Shown piece after piece: positions 45,412-57,376 of a stretch of DNA of 64,000 nucleotides. Positions within the stretch are counted from its first letter, which is position 1. Each line of letters opens with the position of its first letter. The notes beneath the pieces are model-generated. The model saw only the letters and a program-made list of their open reading frames with translations, was not told the origin of the DNA and did no database searches. The stretch is from JAXLYE01 sp046351595 (GTDB lineage Bacteria; Myxococcota_A; Polyangia; Palsa-1104; JAEUJZ01): NCBI GenBank assembly GCA_046351595.1, contig JAXLYE010000006.1, positions 186,001 through 250,000 of the forward strand. Direction: 5' to 3'. The position numbers were made by a program, and so were the translations under genes.

Positions 45412-47487
45412 TCAGTCGGGAAGGGAGCGCGCCTGCTGCAGCCGCGCGCGCTGCGCATCGGCCCAGGCGCGCAGGTGCTGGCGGTAGGCGCGCGCGCGCT
45501 CGGGCTGCGCGGCGGCGAGGTCGTGCTGCTCGCCGGGATCGCTGCGCAGATCGAACAGGCGGCCGCGCCCGGTCTCGACCTCGTCGATGAACTTCCACGG
45601 GCCGTGCCGCAGCCCGAGCTGCAGCAGTCCGTGATCGGTGAGGAAGCGCGCGACCGGCTCGCCCGCGGCCGGCGGCTGCAGCAGCGAGCGACCCTGCCAG
45701 CTCGCCGGCGCGCGCAGCCCGAGCAGCGCCATCAGCGTCGGCGCAACGTCGATCAGGCTGGCGACCTGCGGCGCCGTGCGCGCAGCCCCGGGCTTGCCCG
45801 CCGGATCCGCGCGCCCCACCGGCCCGACGCCAGCGCCGGACCCGAAACCTGAGATGATCAGCGGCACGCGCACGTTCTCGTCATACAGGTAGAGCGTGTG
45901 GGCGAAGTTGCCGGGGTGCTGCTGGAACGCCTCGCCGTGGTCGCCGCTGACGATCCACAGGATCTGATCGTCGAGGCCGCGCTGGCGGAGCGCGCCGCGC
46001 AGGGCGGCGAGCGCCTGGTCGCCGAACGCCAGGTCGTTGAGGTACAGATCCCGCTCGGTGCCACCGCCGAAGGGGCGCGGCCGCGCTTCGGGCCCGGGCG
46101 CCGAGTACGGGTGGTGGCCGGCGATCGGCAGGTACATGGCGAAGAAGGGGCGCGGCTGGGTTTCATCGATGAAGCGCAGCAGCCGCTGCACCGTGGTCTG
46201 CTCGTCGACGCCGAAGCTGGTCGCGTAGGCGCCGCCGATTGTTCCGGCGTCGGCGAGCACGTCGAAGCCGCGGCGCTCGACGATGCCCTGCATGCCCAGG
46301 TAGGCGAACCAGCCGGAGTGGAACATCGCGGTGCGGTAGCCGACGGCGCGCAGCTGCTCGGCCAGCGGGCTGCAGGGCACCTGCGCGGCGGTGTAGCGCT
46401 CGGCCGGGGTGTGCGCCGCGGGCGCGGTCGCGCACAGAAGCGAGAACAGGCCCTTGATGCTCTCGGGATAGGCGGCGTAGGCGGCGTCGAAGACCACGCC
46501 GCGCTGGGTCAGCTCGGTCACGGTCGGCATGGGGTCGGTGCTCGCGCCGAAGGGGCGCAGGTACTGCGCGGCCGTCGACTCGAGCACCACCCAGATGACG
46601 CTGCGGCCGCGCGCCGCGCCCTGCAGCGCCGCGAGGTCGAGCGCCGGCGCGGGCGCCGACGGCAGCTTTGGCAGCACCGCGGGGGCGCGCGTCCGCAGGT
46701 GCTGCGCCAGCGTGGTCGCGACCAGGGTGTACACGGCGTTGCGCGGCAGCCCGCCCAGATCCGCGCGCTGCCGCGCCCGCGGCCCGAGCACCAGCACCAA
46801 GACCAGCGCCAGGAGGGCGACCGCGCCGAGCGCGCGGCCCGACGGGCGCCGCCGTCTCGCCACGAGCGGCGCCGCCGCCGCGACCGCGAGCACCCCCGCC
46901 ACCGCCAGCAGGTTCGCCGCCGTGAGGTACACGCGGATCGAGTCGCTGAGCGCGCCGCCGACGGTGCGCAGGATGGTGTACGTCAGCGGCGTGCCCATGA
47001 CCTTCGCCACCGGGACGTTCACCGCGGTGTAGACCGCGAGCGCCGCCCACCCGAGCCCGAGCAGCCCGCGCAGGCCCCGCCGCACACCCGGGCTCGGACC
47101 GCGCAGCCGGGCGCCGGCCGCGACCCGCACGAGCCCCGCCCCCAGCTCGACGAGCACCAGCAGCCCGAGCACGCGCGCGTCCGGCTCGACGAGCGCCAGC
47201 AGCGCCCAGCCCGAGCCGCCGCCCGGCACCGGCGCGCCGCGGTCCAAGTTCCGGTCCCTGTCCAAGATGAAGAGGAGCAGCAGCGCGAGCTTGGCCGCGA
47301 CCAGCAGGCACGCGACGCAGACCAGCCGCCGGCCCGGCCCCGGTCGCACCGGCGAGGCAGGAGGCGCAGAACGTGACGCAACGTCAGCTGACATGTCGTC
47401 GCCGCGTCGCCCTGCCGGGATCCCCGATGGCGGCGCGCCGGGGTTTCGCGGCTCCGGCGGCGGGTGAGCGGCGGACGTCGACGGCAT
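45412..47487 (-). CDS. Membrane sulfatase / LTA-synthase-like phosphoglycerol transferase
   Basis: 691 residues (ATG 47394 gives 660). Five hydrophobic helices in the N-terminal third, then a periplasmic alkaline-phosphatase-fold domain: WVVLESTAAQYL supplies the Thr nucleophile, and SGDHGEAFQQHPGN carries metal ligands. YPESIKGLFSLLCA and AMYLPIAGHHPY are typical of the LtaS/OpgB group. It probably transfers phosphoglycerol or phosphoethanolamine to envelope glycans. Start is not certain. Confidence 0.75.
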   Translation of the reverse strand: MPSTSAAHPPPEPRNPGAPPSGIPAGRRGDDMSADVASRSAPPASPVRPGPGRRLVCVACLLVAAKLALLLLFILDRDRNLDRGAPVPGGGSGWALLALVEPDARVLGLLVLVELGAGLVRVAAGARLRGPSPGVRRGLRGLLGLGWAALAVYTAVNVPVAKVMGTPLTYTILRTVGGALSDSIRVYLTAANLLAVAGVLAVAAAAPLVARRRRPSGRALGAVALLALVLVLVLGPRARQRADLGGLPRNAVYTLVATTLAQHLRTRAPAVLPKLPSAPAPALDLAALQGAARGRSVIWVVLESTAAQYLRPFGASTDPMPTVTELTQRGVVFDAAYAAYPESIKGLFSLLCATAPAAHTPAERYTAAQVPCSPLAEQLRAVGYRTAMFHSGWFAYLGMQGIVERRGFDVLADAGTIGGAYATSFGVDEQTTVQRLLRFIDETQPRPFFAMYLPIAGHHPYSAPGPEARPRPFGGGTERDLYLNDLAFGDQALAALRGALRQRGLDDQILWIVSGDHGEAFQQHPGNFAHTLYLYDENVRVPLIISGFGSGAGVGPVGRADPAGKPGAARTAPQVASLIDVAPTLMALLGLRAPASWQGRSLLQPPAAGEPVARFLTDHGLLQLGLRHGPWKFIDEVETGRGRLFDLRSDPGEQHDLAAAQPERARAYRQHLRAWADAQRARLQQARSLPD

Positions 47488-47712
47488 GCGCGGACTAAAG
47501 CACGTACGGACCCGGCGCGTCGACCCGCCTTGGCGTGCGGCCGCTCACCGGCGCCCGGACCCGACCGGCGTGCGGGCGCGCAAGCAGGCTGAAAGCCGCG
47601 CATCCCATCCGGCCCCCCGTCGAGACGGCGCTTGACACGGGCGCCGGGGCGGAAAATCATCCAAGTCCTCCGGGTCCGTCTGCTCGCGGCGCCCGAACTT
47701 GCTGGAGGCTGC

Positions 47713-49839
47713 ATGTACGTTGCAAGGTCCCTCGGTCTGGCGCTCGCACTCGTTCTCTGCGGACCCTGGCCCGGCGCGCTGTCGGGCGGCGGGTCCGGCA
47801 CCGCGCGGGCCGACGAGGGAATGTGGCTGCTTACCGACTTCCCGCGCGAGCGCGTGCAGAAGAAGTACGGCTTCGTCCCCTCCGAAGCATGGCTCAAGCA
47901 CGTGCAGCTCTCGTCGGTGCGCATCGCCGCGGGGTGCTCGGGCGCGCTGGTCTCGGATCGCGGCCTGGTCGTCACCAACCACCACTGCGTGCCCGACTGC
48001 ATCGGCGAGCAGTCGTCGCTGCAGCGCGACCTGAACCGCACCGGCTTTCTGGCGCCGACGATGGCCCAGGAGGCGCGCTGCAGCGGCACCGAGATCAACC
48101 AGCTCGTCGAGATCACCGACGTCACGGATCAGATCCAGGCGGCCATCGCCGGCGCGCCCGAGCAGCAGTTCAGCGCGTCGCTGAACGCCGCCATCAGCCG
48201 CATCGAGAAGGCGTGCGCGGACTCGACGAAGCTGCGCTGCGACGTGGTCTCGCTGTACCACGGCGGCCGCTACCACCTGTACAAGTACAAGCGCTACGAC
48301 GACGTGCGGCTGGTGTTCGCGCCCGAGCTCAACGCCTCGCGCTTCGGCGGCGACCCGGACAACTTCAGCTACCCGCGCTACGCCCTGGACGTCACGTTCC
48401 TGCGCATCTACGAAAACGGCCAGCCGCTCAAGAGCACCGAGCACTTCACCGTCAACCCGCGCGGACCGAGCGAGGGCGAGCTGGTCTTCGCCGCCGGCCA
48501 CCCCGGAGCGACGCAGCGCCTGCTGACCGTGGCGCAGCTCGAGTTCCTGCGCGACGTGCACTACCCCGAGCAGCTCTTGTACCTGTCCGAGCTGCGCGGG
48601 CGCGTGACGCAGTGGAGCCGCCAGAGCCCCGAGCAGCACCGCCAGGCCGCGGACCCGCTGTACGAGATCGAGAACATGCTCAAGGCGATGGGCGGCGAGT
48701 ACTCGATGCTGCGCAGCCGCGACTTCTTCATCGCCAAGCGCGCGTCCGAGGAGGCGCTGCGCTCGCGCGTGTCACAGAAGCCCGAGCTGCAGCGCAAGTA
48801 CGGCGCGGCCTGGGACACGCTGGCCAAGGTCCAGGACGAGCACCGCAAGATCTATCGGCTCTATCAGCTCATCGAGAAGGGACAGGCCTTCAACTCGAAC
48901 CTGTTCAACGAGGCGCGGACGCTGCTGCGCGGCGGCGACGAGCGGCTGAAGCCGAGCGAGCAGCGGCTCAAGGAGTTCCGCGACTCGGCGCTGCCGTCGC
49001 TGGCGCAGCAGGTCGAGCAGCGCACGCCGCTGTACCCGATGCTCGAGGAGCTCAAGCTGTCCTTCGGGCTGACCAAGCTGCGCGAGGTGCTGGGCTCGGA
49101 CCACCCGCTGGTCAAGCGGCTGTTCGGGCAGTACTCGCCCGAGGAGATCGCGCACAACCTGATCGCGAACACGCGGCTCGGCGACGCGGCGGTGCGCAAG
49201 CAGCTGTGGGCTGGCGGCGCAAAGGCGGTGGCGGCGTCCTCGGATCCGATGATCAAGTTCGCGCGCGCCGTCGACGCCGACGCCCGCGCGGTGCGCAAGC
49301 GCTTCGAGGACGAGATCGAGTCCATCGAGACGCGCGCCACCGAGCTCGTGGCGCAGGCGCTGTTCGCGGTGCAGGGGACCAGCATCTACCCGGACGCGAC
49401 GTTCTCGCTGCGCCTGACCTACGGCACGGTGAAGGGCTACCGCGACGCGTTCGGCGAGGTGCCGGCGATGACGAAGCTGCGCGGCGCCTTCGAGCGCCAC
49501 ACCGGCCGCGAGCCGTTCGTGCTGCCCCAGAGCTGGCTCCTGGCCAAGCAGCGGCTGAAGCTCGACACGCCGCTCAACTTCGTCAGCACGCTCGACATCA
49601 TCGGCGGCAACTCGGGCAGCCCGGCGCTCAACAAGGACGGCGAGGTGATCGGCGTGCTGTTCGACGGCAACGTCCAGTCGCTCGGCTGCGCGTTCTTGTA
49701 CGACGACACGGCCAACCGCGCCGTGGCCGTGCACACCGGCGGCCTGCTCGAGGCGCTGCGCACGATCTACGGCGCGACCGCGCTGGCCAACGAGCTCGCG
49801 CCGCCGGTGGCGGCCAAGGCGCAGCGGCTCGGTCAGTAA
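47713..49839 (+). CDS. S46-family dipeptidyl-peptidase (DPP7/DPP11-like)
   Basis: 708 residues from ATG 47713 with GGAGG upstream. A signal peptide ends near TARADEG. The chymotrypsin-fold catalytic residues are visible: NHHC (residues 89-92), the GGDPDNFSYPR Asp region and GGNSGSP with Ser634. The helical insertion of the family lies between. It removes dipeptides from peptide N-termini in the periplasm. Full length for the family (~700). Confidence 0.92.
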   Translation: MYVARSLGLALALVLCGPWPGALSGGGSGTARADEGMWLLTDFPRERVQKKYGFVPSEAWLKHVQLSSVRIAAGCSGALVSDRGLVVTNHHCVPDCIGEQSSLQRDLNRTGFLAPTMAQEARCSGTEINQLVEITDVTDQIQAAIAGAPEQQFSASLNAAISRIEKACADSTKLRCDVVSLYHGGRYHLYKYKRYDDVRLVFAPELNASRFGGDPDNFSYPRYALDVTFLRIYENGQPLKSTEHFTVNPRGPSEGELVFAAGHPGATQRLLTVAQLEFLRDVHYPEQLLYLSELRGRVTQWSRQSPEQHRQAADPLYEIENMLKAMGGEYSMLRSRDFFIAKRASEEALRSRVSQKPELQRKYGAAWDTLAKVQDEHRKIYRLYQLIEKGQAFNSNLFNEARTLLRGGDERLKPSEQRLKEFRDSALPSLAQQVEQRTPLYPMLEELKLSFGLTKLREVLGSDHPLVKRLFGQYSPEEIAHNLIANTRLGDAAVRKQLWAGGAKAVAASSDPMIKFARAVDADARAVRKRFEDEIESIETRATELVAQALFAVQGTSIYPDATFSLRLTYGTVKGYRDAFGEVPAMTKLRGAFERHTGREPFVLPQSWLLAKQRLKLDTPLNFVSTLDIIGGNSGSPALNKDGEVIGVLFDGNVQSLGCAFLYDDTANRAVAVHTGGLLEALRTIYGATALANELAPPVAAKAQRLGQ

Positions 49840-50796
49840 CTAGCGCAGCTGGGCCAGCAGCTCGGCGAAGGCGGCCGGGCGCCAGCGGCCCTTCTCACAG
49901 CGGAAGGCGCGGTCGAGCGGCAGCTCGCGCAAGAGCGCCTGCTCCTCGGGCTCAAGCTCGCCGGAGAGCACGATCTGGTCGTCCAGCGAGGCCGGCGGGC
50001 TCGCCTTCTGGGCGACGAGGCTCGGCAGGTCGGCGGCGCCGACGAGCTGCCCCTGCGGCACCAGCGCCTGCCGTAGCCGCCGGGCGCCGGGCTCGCCGCT
50101 CACGAGCTCGCGCACGCGGGCGCGCGGCACCACCGTGTAGTAGCGGCGCACGCCGGTGCGGGCCGTGGAGTAGCTGTGGACGAAGCGCTCCTGGGCGCGG
50201 CTCTCGACGCAGCGCGGGCTGCGGGCGGTGCGCACCAGCTCGATCGCGCGCTGCGGCTCGAAGCCCTCGTGGGTCAGCACGCACGCGGCCAGCGTGCCCG
50301 AGCGCCCCCAGCCGCCGATGCAGTGGATGAGGACGTCGTGGCCCTCGCCGAGCAGGCGCAGGATCTCGGTGCACAGCGCGTAGGTCGCGGGCAGATCCTC
50401 GGGCGGCTGCGTGTCGACGCAGGGCAGGAACAGCGAGCGCAGGCCGGTGGCGCGCGCGGCCTGGCGCAGGTTGAAGACGCCGTAGTACTCCATCTCGCGA
50501 TCTGCGACCAGCGTCACCACGGCCTTGATGCCCAGCGCCTGCAGCCGCTCGAGATCACTGCGCACGTCGCCGCCGAGGTCCGGGCGGCCCGGGCACGCGG
50601 ACAGCGCGATGCGCCCCGGCGTCTGCAGCAGCGGCTCGCGGTCGGCAACGGCGGCGACGACGGCGGCAGAAGCGGCGGCGGCCGGGCCGGCGGCGGGGTG
50701 GAGCAGCCAGTCGACGCGCGGACCGCGGCCCGCCGGGACGGTGGGGATCCCGGACCCAGGCGATCCGTCGGGAGGCTGCGAGCGACCGGCTGCCAT
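49840..50796 (-). CDS. Dual-specificity phosphatase-like protein
   Basis: 318 residues. The C-x5-R active site reads HCIGGWGRSGT, with an upstream Asp in PCVDTQPPEDLP as general acid. The C-terminal ~110 residues are a separate region (YYTVVPRARVRELVSG; ALVPQGQLVGAADLPSLV) not assigned. The stop is adjacent to the S46 gene's stop (convergent, no gap). The N-terminal ~45 residues are Pro/Ala-rich. Substrate unknown. Confidence 0.8.
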   Translation of the reverse strand: MAAGRSQPPDGSPGSGIPTVPAGRGPRVDWLLHPAAGPAAAASAAVVAAVADREPLLQTPGRIALSACPGRPDLGGDVRSDLERLQALGIKAVVTLVADREMEYYGVFNLRQAARATGLRSLFLPCVDTQPPEDLPATYALCTEILRLLGEGHDVLIHCIGGWGRSGTLAACVLTHEGFEPQRAIELVRTARSPRCVESRAQERFVHSYSTARTGVRRYYTVVPRARVRELVSGEPGARRLRQALVPQGQLVGAADLPSLVAQKASPPASLDDQIVLSGELEPEEQALLRELPLDRAFRCEKGRWRPAAFAELLAQLR

Positions 50797-50878
50797 GCAG
50801 GTGATTTTAGTCCGGTGATGGTGTGGGGCCTGAAACAGAAATTAGGTAAGTCGCTGAAACCTTGGATACACTGCGCGC
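50797..50878. promoter_or_regulatory. Divergent region with paired CTGAAAC motifs
   Basis: CTGAAACAGA (50830-50839) is identical to the complement of a repeat at 8672-8681, and a second CTGAAAC occurs at 50854. It lies between the phosphatase and the histidine kinase genes. A regulator-binding role is possible. Confidence 0.35.
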
Positions 50879-52920
50879 GTGCCCGCCTCATCCTCGTCCC
50901 CACAAACTGCTGGGCCGGTGGTGCTGGAGCTTTTTGAACCGCGAGAGCCGCGGGAGACGCGGCCGCACCGCTCCAGCGCCTCGGCGCACCCGACCCATCC
51001 CGTCCCGGCCGGGCCGGCGCCCGAGGACGCCCACGGCCGCGCCCTGGCCCGCTGCCTGCTGCTGCTCGGCGACGGCGGCCGGGCCCAGCGCCCGCGCGAG
51101 GACAACGCCCCCGAGGCCGTGCCCGGCGAGAGCGAGCTCGGGGAGATCGGGGCCGCGCTGCCGCAGGTCCTCGACGAGGTGAGGCGGACCGTCGGCTGCG
51201 CGCACGCGGCGCTGATCCTGCTCGGCGAAGAGGGCGCGGGCCTGACCTGGGTGGCGAGCTCGCCGGCCGGGCCCGACGGGCGCGACGGCATCGCCGGCCT
51301 GGTGCAGGGTCCGCGGCAGGGCCTGGGGCAGCTGCGCGGCGCCCTGCAGACCGGCGTGCCGACGGTGCTCACCGATGACATCGAGCGCGGGCAGCTGTGG
51401 CTGCCGTTCGATCGCACGCGGCGCGGCGCGGTGCTGGTGCTGCCGCTGCCGGTGCCGCTGCCGGCGCGCGCCCCGGACAGCGCGGCTCCGGCCTGGGCGC
51501 TGCTCCTGTTCTCGCCGCCCGCGGGACTGTTGACGCCCGTCGGAGACGGGGCCGAGGCGCCGGCGCGGCGGTTCCTCGAGGCGATGGTGACGCTGCTCGG
51601 CCTGACGATCCGCGGCCACCGGCTGGACGAGTCGCTGCGCGAGCGCACGCGCCGCATCCGCCTGCAGAGCCCGCCCAAGCAGGGCCCGCGCCCGCTCGAG
51701 CAGTACCGCGAGTTCTTCGACGCCACCACCGACGGGGTGATGGTCCTCGACGCGGGCGGCCGGGCGGTGTGGCTGAACCGCGCCGCCGAGCTCATGACCG
51801 GCTACGCCGCCGAGGGCCTGGCCGGGCACCCGCTGGCGTCGCTGTGCCCCGAGGGCCAGCGCGAGCGCCTGCAGCGCACCATCGATCAGGTGCTGGCGGG
51901 CGGGCGCGGCGGCGGGCCGCGCAGCGTCTTCGATCTGCTGCTGACCTCGACCTCGCGCGAGACGCTGACGCTGTCGGTTTCGACCTCATCGGTGCTGACG
52001 GCGCAGGGCTACGTCGTGTTGACCTTCCGCGACGTCACCGAGAAGCGCGGCCTCGAGGGCGAGCTGCGGCGCGCCAAGGACTTCCTCGAGCGCCTCATCG
52101 ACTCGACGGTGGACGGCATCGTCGCCGCCGACATCCGCGGCCGCGTGGTGCTGTTCAACCAGGGCGCGGCGCGCATCACCGGCTACTCGCCCGACGAGGT
52201 CATCAACCGCCTGCCGGTCTGGGCGCTGTACCCGGACCGCGAGGCGTCGCGCATCATGGCCGAGCTGCGCTCCGACGAGTTCGGCGGCCGCGGTCGCCTC
52301 CTGCAGTCGCGCCGCACCATCGTCGGCAAGGGCGGGGCCCTCATCCCGGTGGCGCTGACCGCGTCGATCATCTACGAGCGTCAGGTCGACCGCGCCGGCG
52401 ACTGCATCAGCGAGCGCGAGGTCGCCACCGTCGGCATCCTGTCGGATCTGCGCGAGCGCCTGCGCATCGAGAAGCGCCTGTCCGAGACCGAGGAGAAGCT
52501 GGCGGCGAGCGAGCGCCAGGCGCTGATCGTCGAGCTGGCCGGCACCACGGCGCACGAGCTGAACCAGCCGCTGACGTCGGTGATGGGCTACGCGCAGCTG
52601 CTCAAGCGGCGCATCCCGGACAGCGTGCCGGACGTGCACAGCTACGCGGACGTGCTGCTCAGCGAGGCCGAGCGCATGGCCGACATCGTCCGCAAGATCG
52701 GCCGCATCACGCGCTACGAGACCAAGCAGTACATCGGCGCCTCGCGCATCCTCGACCTGGAGAAGTCCTCGCCCGAGGTGCAGCCGCTGCTGGCCAGCGA
52801 CCTTGTGAGCGGGCCGATCCCGGTGCGCCGCGTCGAGGAGGACGGGCCGCTGTTCGCCAAGGCGCGGCCGTCCTCGCCCGAGCTCAAGGTCGGCGGCGCT
52901 CCCGACGACGACAAGCTCCG

Positions 52921-52924
<4 letters not shown>
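50879..52924 (+). CDS. GAF/PAS/PAS sensor with HisKA domain but no ATPase domain
   Basis: 681 residues. GAF-like region ~90-240, PAS 1 (FFDATTDGVMVLDAGGRAVW), PAS 2 (LIDSTVDGIVAADIRGRVVL), coiled coil, then HisKA with H-box ELAGTTAHELNQPLTSVMGY. After the second HisKA helix the protein ends in ~60 disordered residues with no N, G1 or G2 boxes. It could only be phosphorylated in trans or act as a phosphotransfer/regulatory dimer. No membrane helices. Confidence 0.85.
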
Positions 52925-54498
<1,574 letters not shown>

Positions 54499-54573
54499 GC
54501 GGGCTCCTCGGCGCAGCCTACCAGATCCAGGCGGGCCGGGGCTGGCTCGGCGCAGGCCGGCGCCTGCTCGAAG

Positions 54574-55383
54574 CTACGGCGCGTACTGCAGGATCGTGCC
54601 CTGGCTGCCGACGGCCCAGACGTTCTTGGCGTCGACGCCCCAGATCGCGGTCAGGCCCTGCGACGAGCCGCTGACCTGCGGCGCCCAGGCGGTGCCGTTC
54701 CACTTGATCAGCGCCCCGTTGTAGCCGACGGCCCAGACGTTGCTGGCGTCGCTGCCCCAGACGCCGAACAGCGACTGCGTGGTGCCGCTGGTCACCGCGC
54801 TCCAGGCGGTGCCGTTCCACTTGATGACGGTGCCGGCGTAGCCGACGGCCCAGACGTTGTTCGGATCCGTGCCCCAGACCGCCGAGAGCGCGTTGAACGT
54901 GGGGCTGATCGCGGACGACCACGAGGTGCCGTCCCACTTGAGCAGGGTGCCGCTGGTGCCGACGGCCCAGACGTTGCTCGCGCTGGTGCCCCAGACGCCG
55001 TACAGGCTGAGGGTGGTGCCGCTCGTCTGCGCGGTCCAGGCGGCCCCGTTCCACTTCAAGAGGGTGCCGGCGTTGCCCACCGCCCAGACGTTGCTCGCAT
55101 CCCGGCCCCAGATTCCGTACAGCCCGAGGGTGGTGCCGCTCGGCTGCGCAGACCAGGCGGTTCCGTTCCACTTCAGGAGGCCGCCTCCGTCGAGCGCACC
55201 GAGCGCTCCGTTTCCCGCGAGGGGCCCGTCCCGACAACTCCCGACAAGCCTTGTGGATCGGGCGGCTCCCGCGAGGAACGACCGCCCGAGCGACCGCCTG
55301 AGCGACCGCCCAAGCGAGTGCCCGGTCGGCCGGCGCAGATCTTGGCAGTGCAGCGCGCGTGTGGAGTAGCATCGGCCCGCCAT
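54574..55383 (-). pseudogene. Beta-propeller fragment (five WG-x-D-x-SNVWAVG blades)
   Basis: About 210 residues with five blades (GIWGRDASNVWAVG, GVWGTSASNVWAVG, AVWGTDPNNVWAVG, GVWGSDASNVWAVG, AIWGVDAKNVWAVG) and a terminal ILQYAP. The frame reaches an ATG at 55383 but there is no signal peptide, and the first ~65 residues are Arg-rich, encoded partly by 12-bp tandem repeats (55275-55320). The ATG shares bases with the start of the rightward gene. It looks like the 3' end of a gene related to 60894-63419 that lost its N-terminal half. Confidence 0.65.
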
Positions 55384-55774
55384 GAACCGACTGCTCGTGC
55401 ACGTGCTCGCCGCTCTGTATCCGCGCACCGAGCACCTCCCCGGAATCGTCGACACCGGCCTCGCGGAGTTCCTGCCGCGCCTGCGCCGTGAGGCGGCGCC
55501 GCTGTTGCGGCTGGGCCTGTACGCCGGCTGTGTGCTGTTCGTCCTCTGCCCGCTGTTCACGGTGTATGTCCCCCTGCCCTCCTTCCTGCTGCCGCGCCGC
55601 CTGCTCGATCGGCACGCGGACCGCATCACGCAGGTCCGCCCGTACGCGGTGCGGTCGCTGATGATGCTGGTGAAGATGGCGGCGGGCCTGTGCTGGGGCG
55701 CGGACCCCGCGGTCCGGGCGCAGTTCGGTCTGCCGCCGCTGCCGGCCGATCCGCAGGGATGGCGGACCACGTGA
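55382..55774 (+). CDS. Small membrane-associated protein paired with GMC oxidoreductase
   Basis: 130 residues. A central hydrophobic segment (GLYAGCVLFVLCPLFTVYV) separates two basic helical regions. Its stop overlaps the beginning of the GMC oxidoreductase gene. It occupies the place of the small subunit that accompanies membrane-bound GMC dehydrogenases, but no homology is certain. Confidence 0.55.
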   Translation: MNRLLVHVLAALYPRTEHLPGIVDTGLAEFLPRLRREAAPLLRLGLYAGCVLFVLCPLFTVYVPLPSFLLPRRLLDRHADRITQVRPYAVRSLMMLVKMAAGLCWGADPAVRAQFGLPPLPADPQGWRTT

Positions 55775-57267
55775 GCCACCATGCCTATCGCACCGAGCCG
55801 CTGCGGCTTGAGTCCGAGTACGTCGTCATCGGCTCGGGGGCCGGAGGCGCGACGTGCGCGGCGCAGCTCGCGCGCGGCGGTGCCCGGGTAGCGCTCATCG
55901 AGGCCGGCGCGTGGCGCGATCCCGAGCAGTATCCGTCGTCGGTGTACGGGACGATGCGCGATCTGTTCGACGACTGGGGCTCTCAGGTCGCGCGCGGCCG
56001 GGCGCTGTGGCCGGTGGTGCAGGCCTCGTGTGTCGGCGGCACCACGGTCATAAACTCCGCAATCTGCGTCCGCACACCCGAAGACATCTTCGCGAGCTGG
56101 GAGCGTGAGCACGGACTGCGCGGCCTGCAGGAGCCGGTCCTGCGCCACCAGGAGGCGATCGAAGAGGAGCTCTGCGCCTCCGTCGTGCCGCCGACCAGCG
56201 CCGGTCGTGGCAGCGAGCTGGCGCTGCTCGGCGCGCAGCGCATCGGGTACGAGAGCCACGTCATGACCCGCTACGCCAAGGGCTGCCTGGGCACGGGCCA
56301 GTGTCTGCAGGGCTGCCGCTCTTTGCGCAAGCAGAGCCTCAACCTGAACTACGTCCCCGAGGTCCTCACGCGCGGCGGCTCCGTGCTCTCGTGCGCCCCG
56401 GTCGAGCGGATTCTGTTTCAGCAACAGCGCGCGATCGGAGTCCGCGGCACCTTCCGTCACCCGCTCACGCGCCGCGCCGGCGGCCGGTTCGAGGTCCGCG
56501 CGAGCAAGGCCGTCGTCGTCGCCGCCAGCGCCACCTGGAGCCCGGTCCTGCTTGCGCGCAGCGGGGTCCGACTGCCGGCGCTCGGTCGCTTCTTCCGCGC
56601 CCACCCCGGCACCGGCGTCTTCGGCGTGTATGACGATCCGGTCGACATGAACGTCGGCGCGACGCAAGGCTGGGCCTCGACCGCGTACCGCGCCTCGCCC
56701 GGCTACAAGCTCGAGACGCTGTCGATCCCGCCGGAGATGGTCGTCTCGCGCCTGTCCGGAGGCGGCACGGAGCTGATCAAGAAGCTGCGCGAGTACCGCC
56801 ACCTGGCGATGTGGATCGCAGCGGTGCGCGCCGAGTCCGTCGGCGAGGTCCGCCCGGGTCTGTGGGGCCGTCCGGTGGTGCGCTACGGGCTCGATCGGGC
56901 CGACATGGAGCGGCTGCGCCACGGGCTGGCGCAGGTCGCGCGCACCCACTTCGCCGCCGGCGCCCGCCGCGTGCTCCCGGGCATCTACGGCCTGCCCTAC
57001 TCCCTGGGTCCGGACGAGGTGCGGCGCATCGAAGAAGGACCCCTCGATCCCAGGGCCTATGTCGCCATCCTGTCCCACCTCTTCGGTGGCTGCGTGATGG
57101 GGACCGACCCGCAGCGCAGTGTGGTCGACGTCCGCGGCCGCGTGCACGGTCACGAGGGCCTGGTCGTCGCGGACGCCTCGGTGATCCCGACGAACCTGGG
57201 GGTCAACCCGCAGCATACGATCATGGGCCTCGCGCGTACCTTTGCGGATCGGCTGCTCGACGCCTGA
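55759..57267 (+). CDS. GMC-family FAD-dependent oxidoreductase
   Basis: 502 residues from ATG 55759 (GTG 55771 possible). N-terminal FAD-binding VVIGSGAGGATCAAQLA, the CVGGTTVINSAICVR loop, a Cys-rich patch (CLGTGQCLQGCRSL) and C-terminal VADASVIPTNLGVNPQHTIM with the conserved N-P-x-H. It oxidises an alcohol; the Cys-rich patch recalls cholesterol/glucose-dehydrogenase relatives. Coupled to the small upstream gene. Confidence 0.85.
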   Translation: MADHVSHHAYRTEPLRLESEYVVIGSGAGGATCAAQLARGGARVALIEAGAWRDPEQYPSSVYGTMRDLFDDWGSQVARGRALWPVVQASCVGGTTVINSAICVRTPEDIFASWEREHGLRGLQEPVLRHQEAIEEELCASVVPPTSAGRGSELALLGAQRIGYESHVMTRYAKGCLGTGQCLQGCRSLRKQSLNLNYVPEVLTRGGSVLSCAPVERILFQQQRAIGVRGTFRHPLTRRAGGRFEVRASKAVVVAASATWSPVLLARSGVRLPALGRFFRAHPGTGVFGVYDDPVDMNVGATQGWASTAYRASPGYKLETLSIPPEMVVSRLSGGGTELIKKLREYRHLAMWIAAVRAESVGEVRPGLWGRPVVRYGLDRADMERLRHGLAQVARTHFAAGARRVLPGIYGLPYSLGPDEVRRIEEGPLDPRAYVAILSHLFGGCVMGTDPQRSVVDVRGRVHGHEGLVVADASVIPTNLGVNPQHTIMGLARTFADRLLDA

Positions 57268-57376
57268 ACCATCGACCTGCCGCGGACGACACCCGAGGCT
57301 CCGCCGCGACCTTCCGGTCCGCCGCGCGGTTGTGTTCACATCGGGTTCTGCGGATAATCCTGTCGAGACAAAAGGC

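Noticed and set aside
55384..57339. Leftward open frame continuing from the propeller fragment across the GMC oxidoreductase gene
   Set aside because: Only the 54574-55383 part has homologous repeats; the rest is antisense to a clear oxidoreductase gene.
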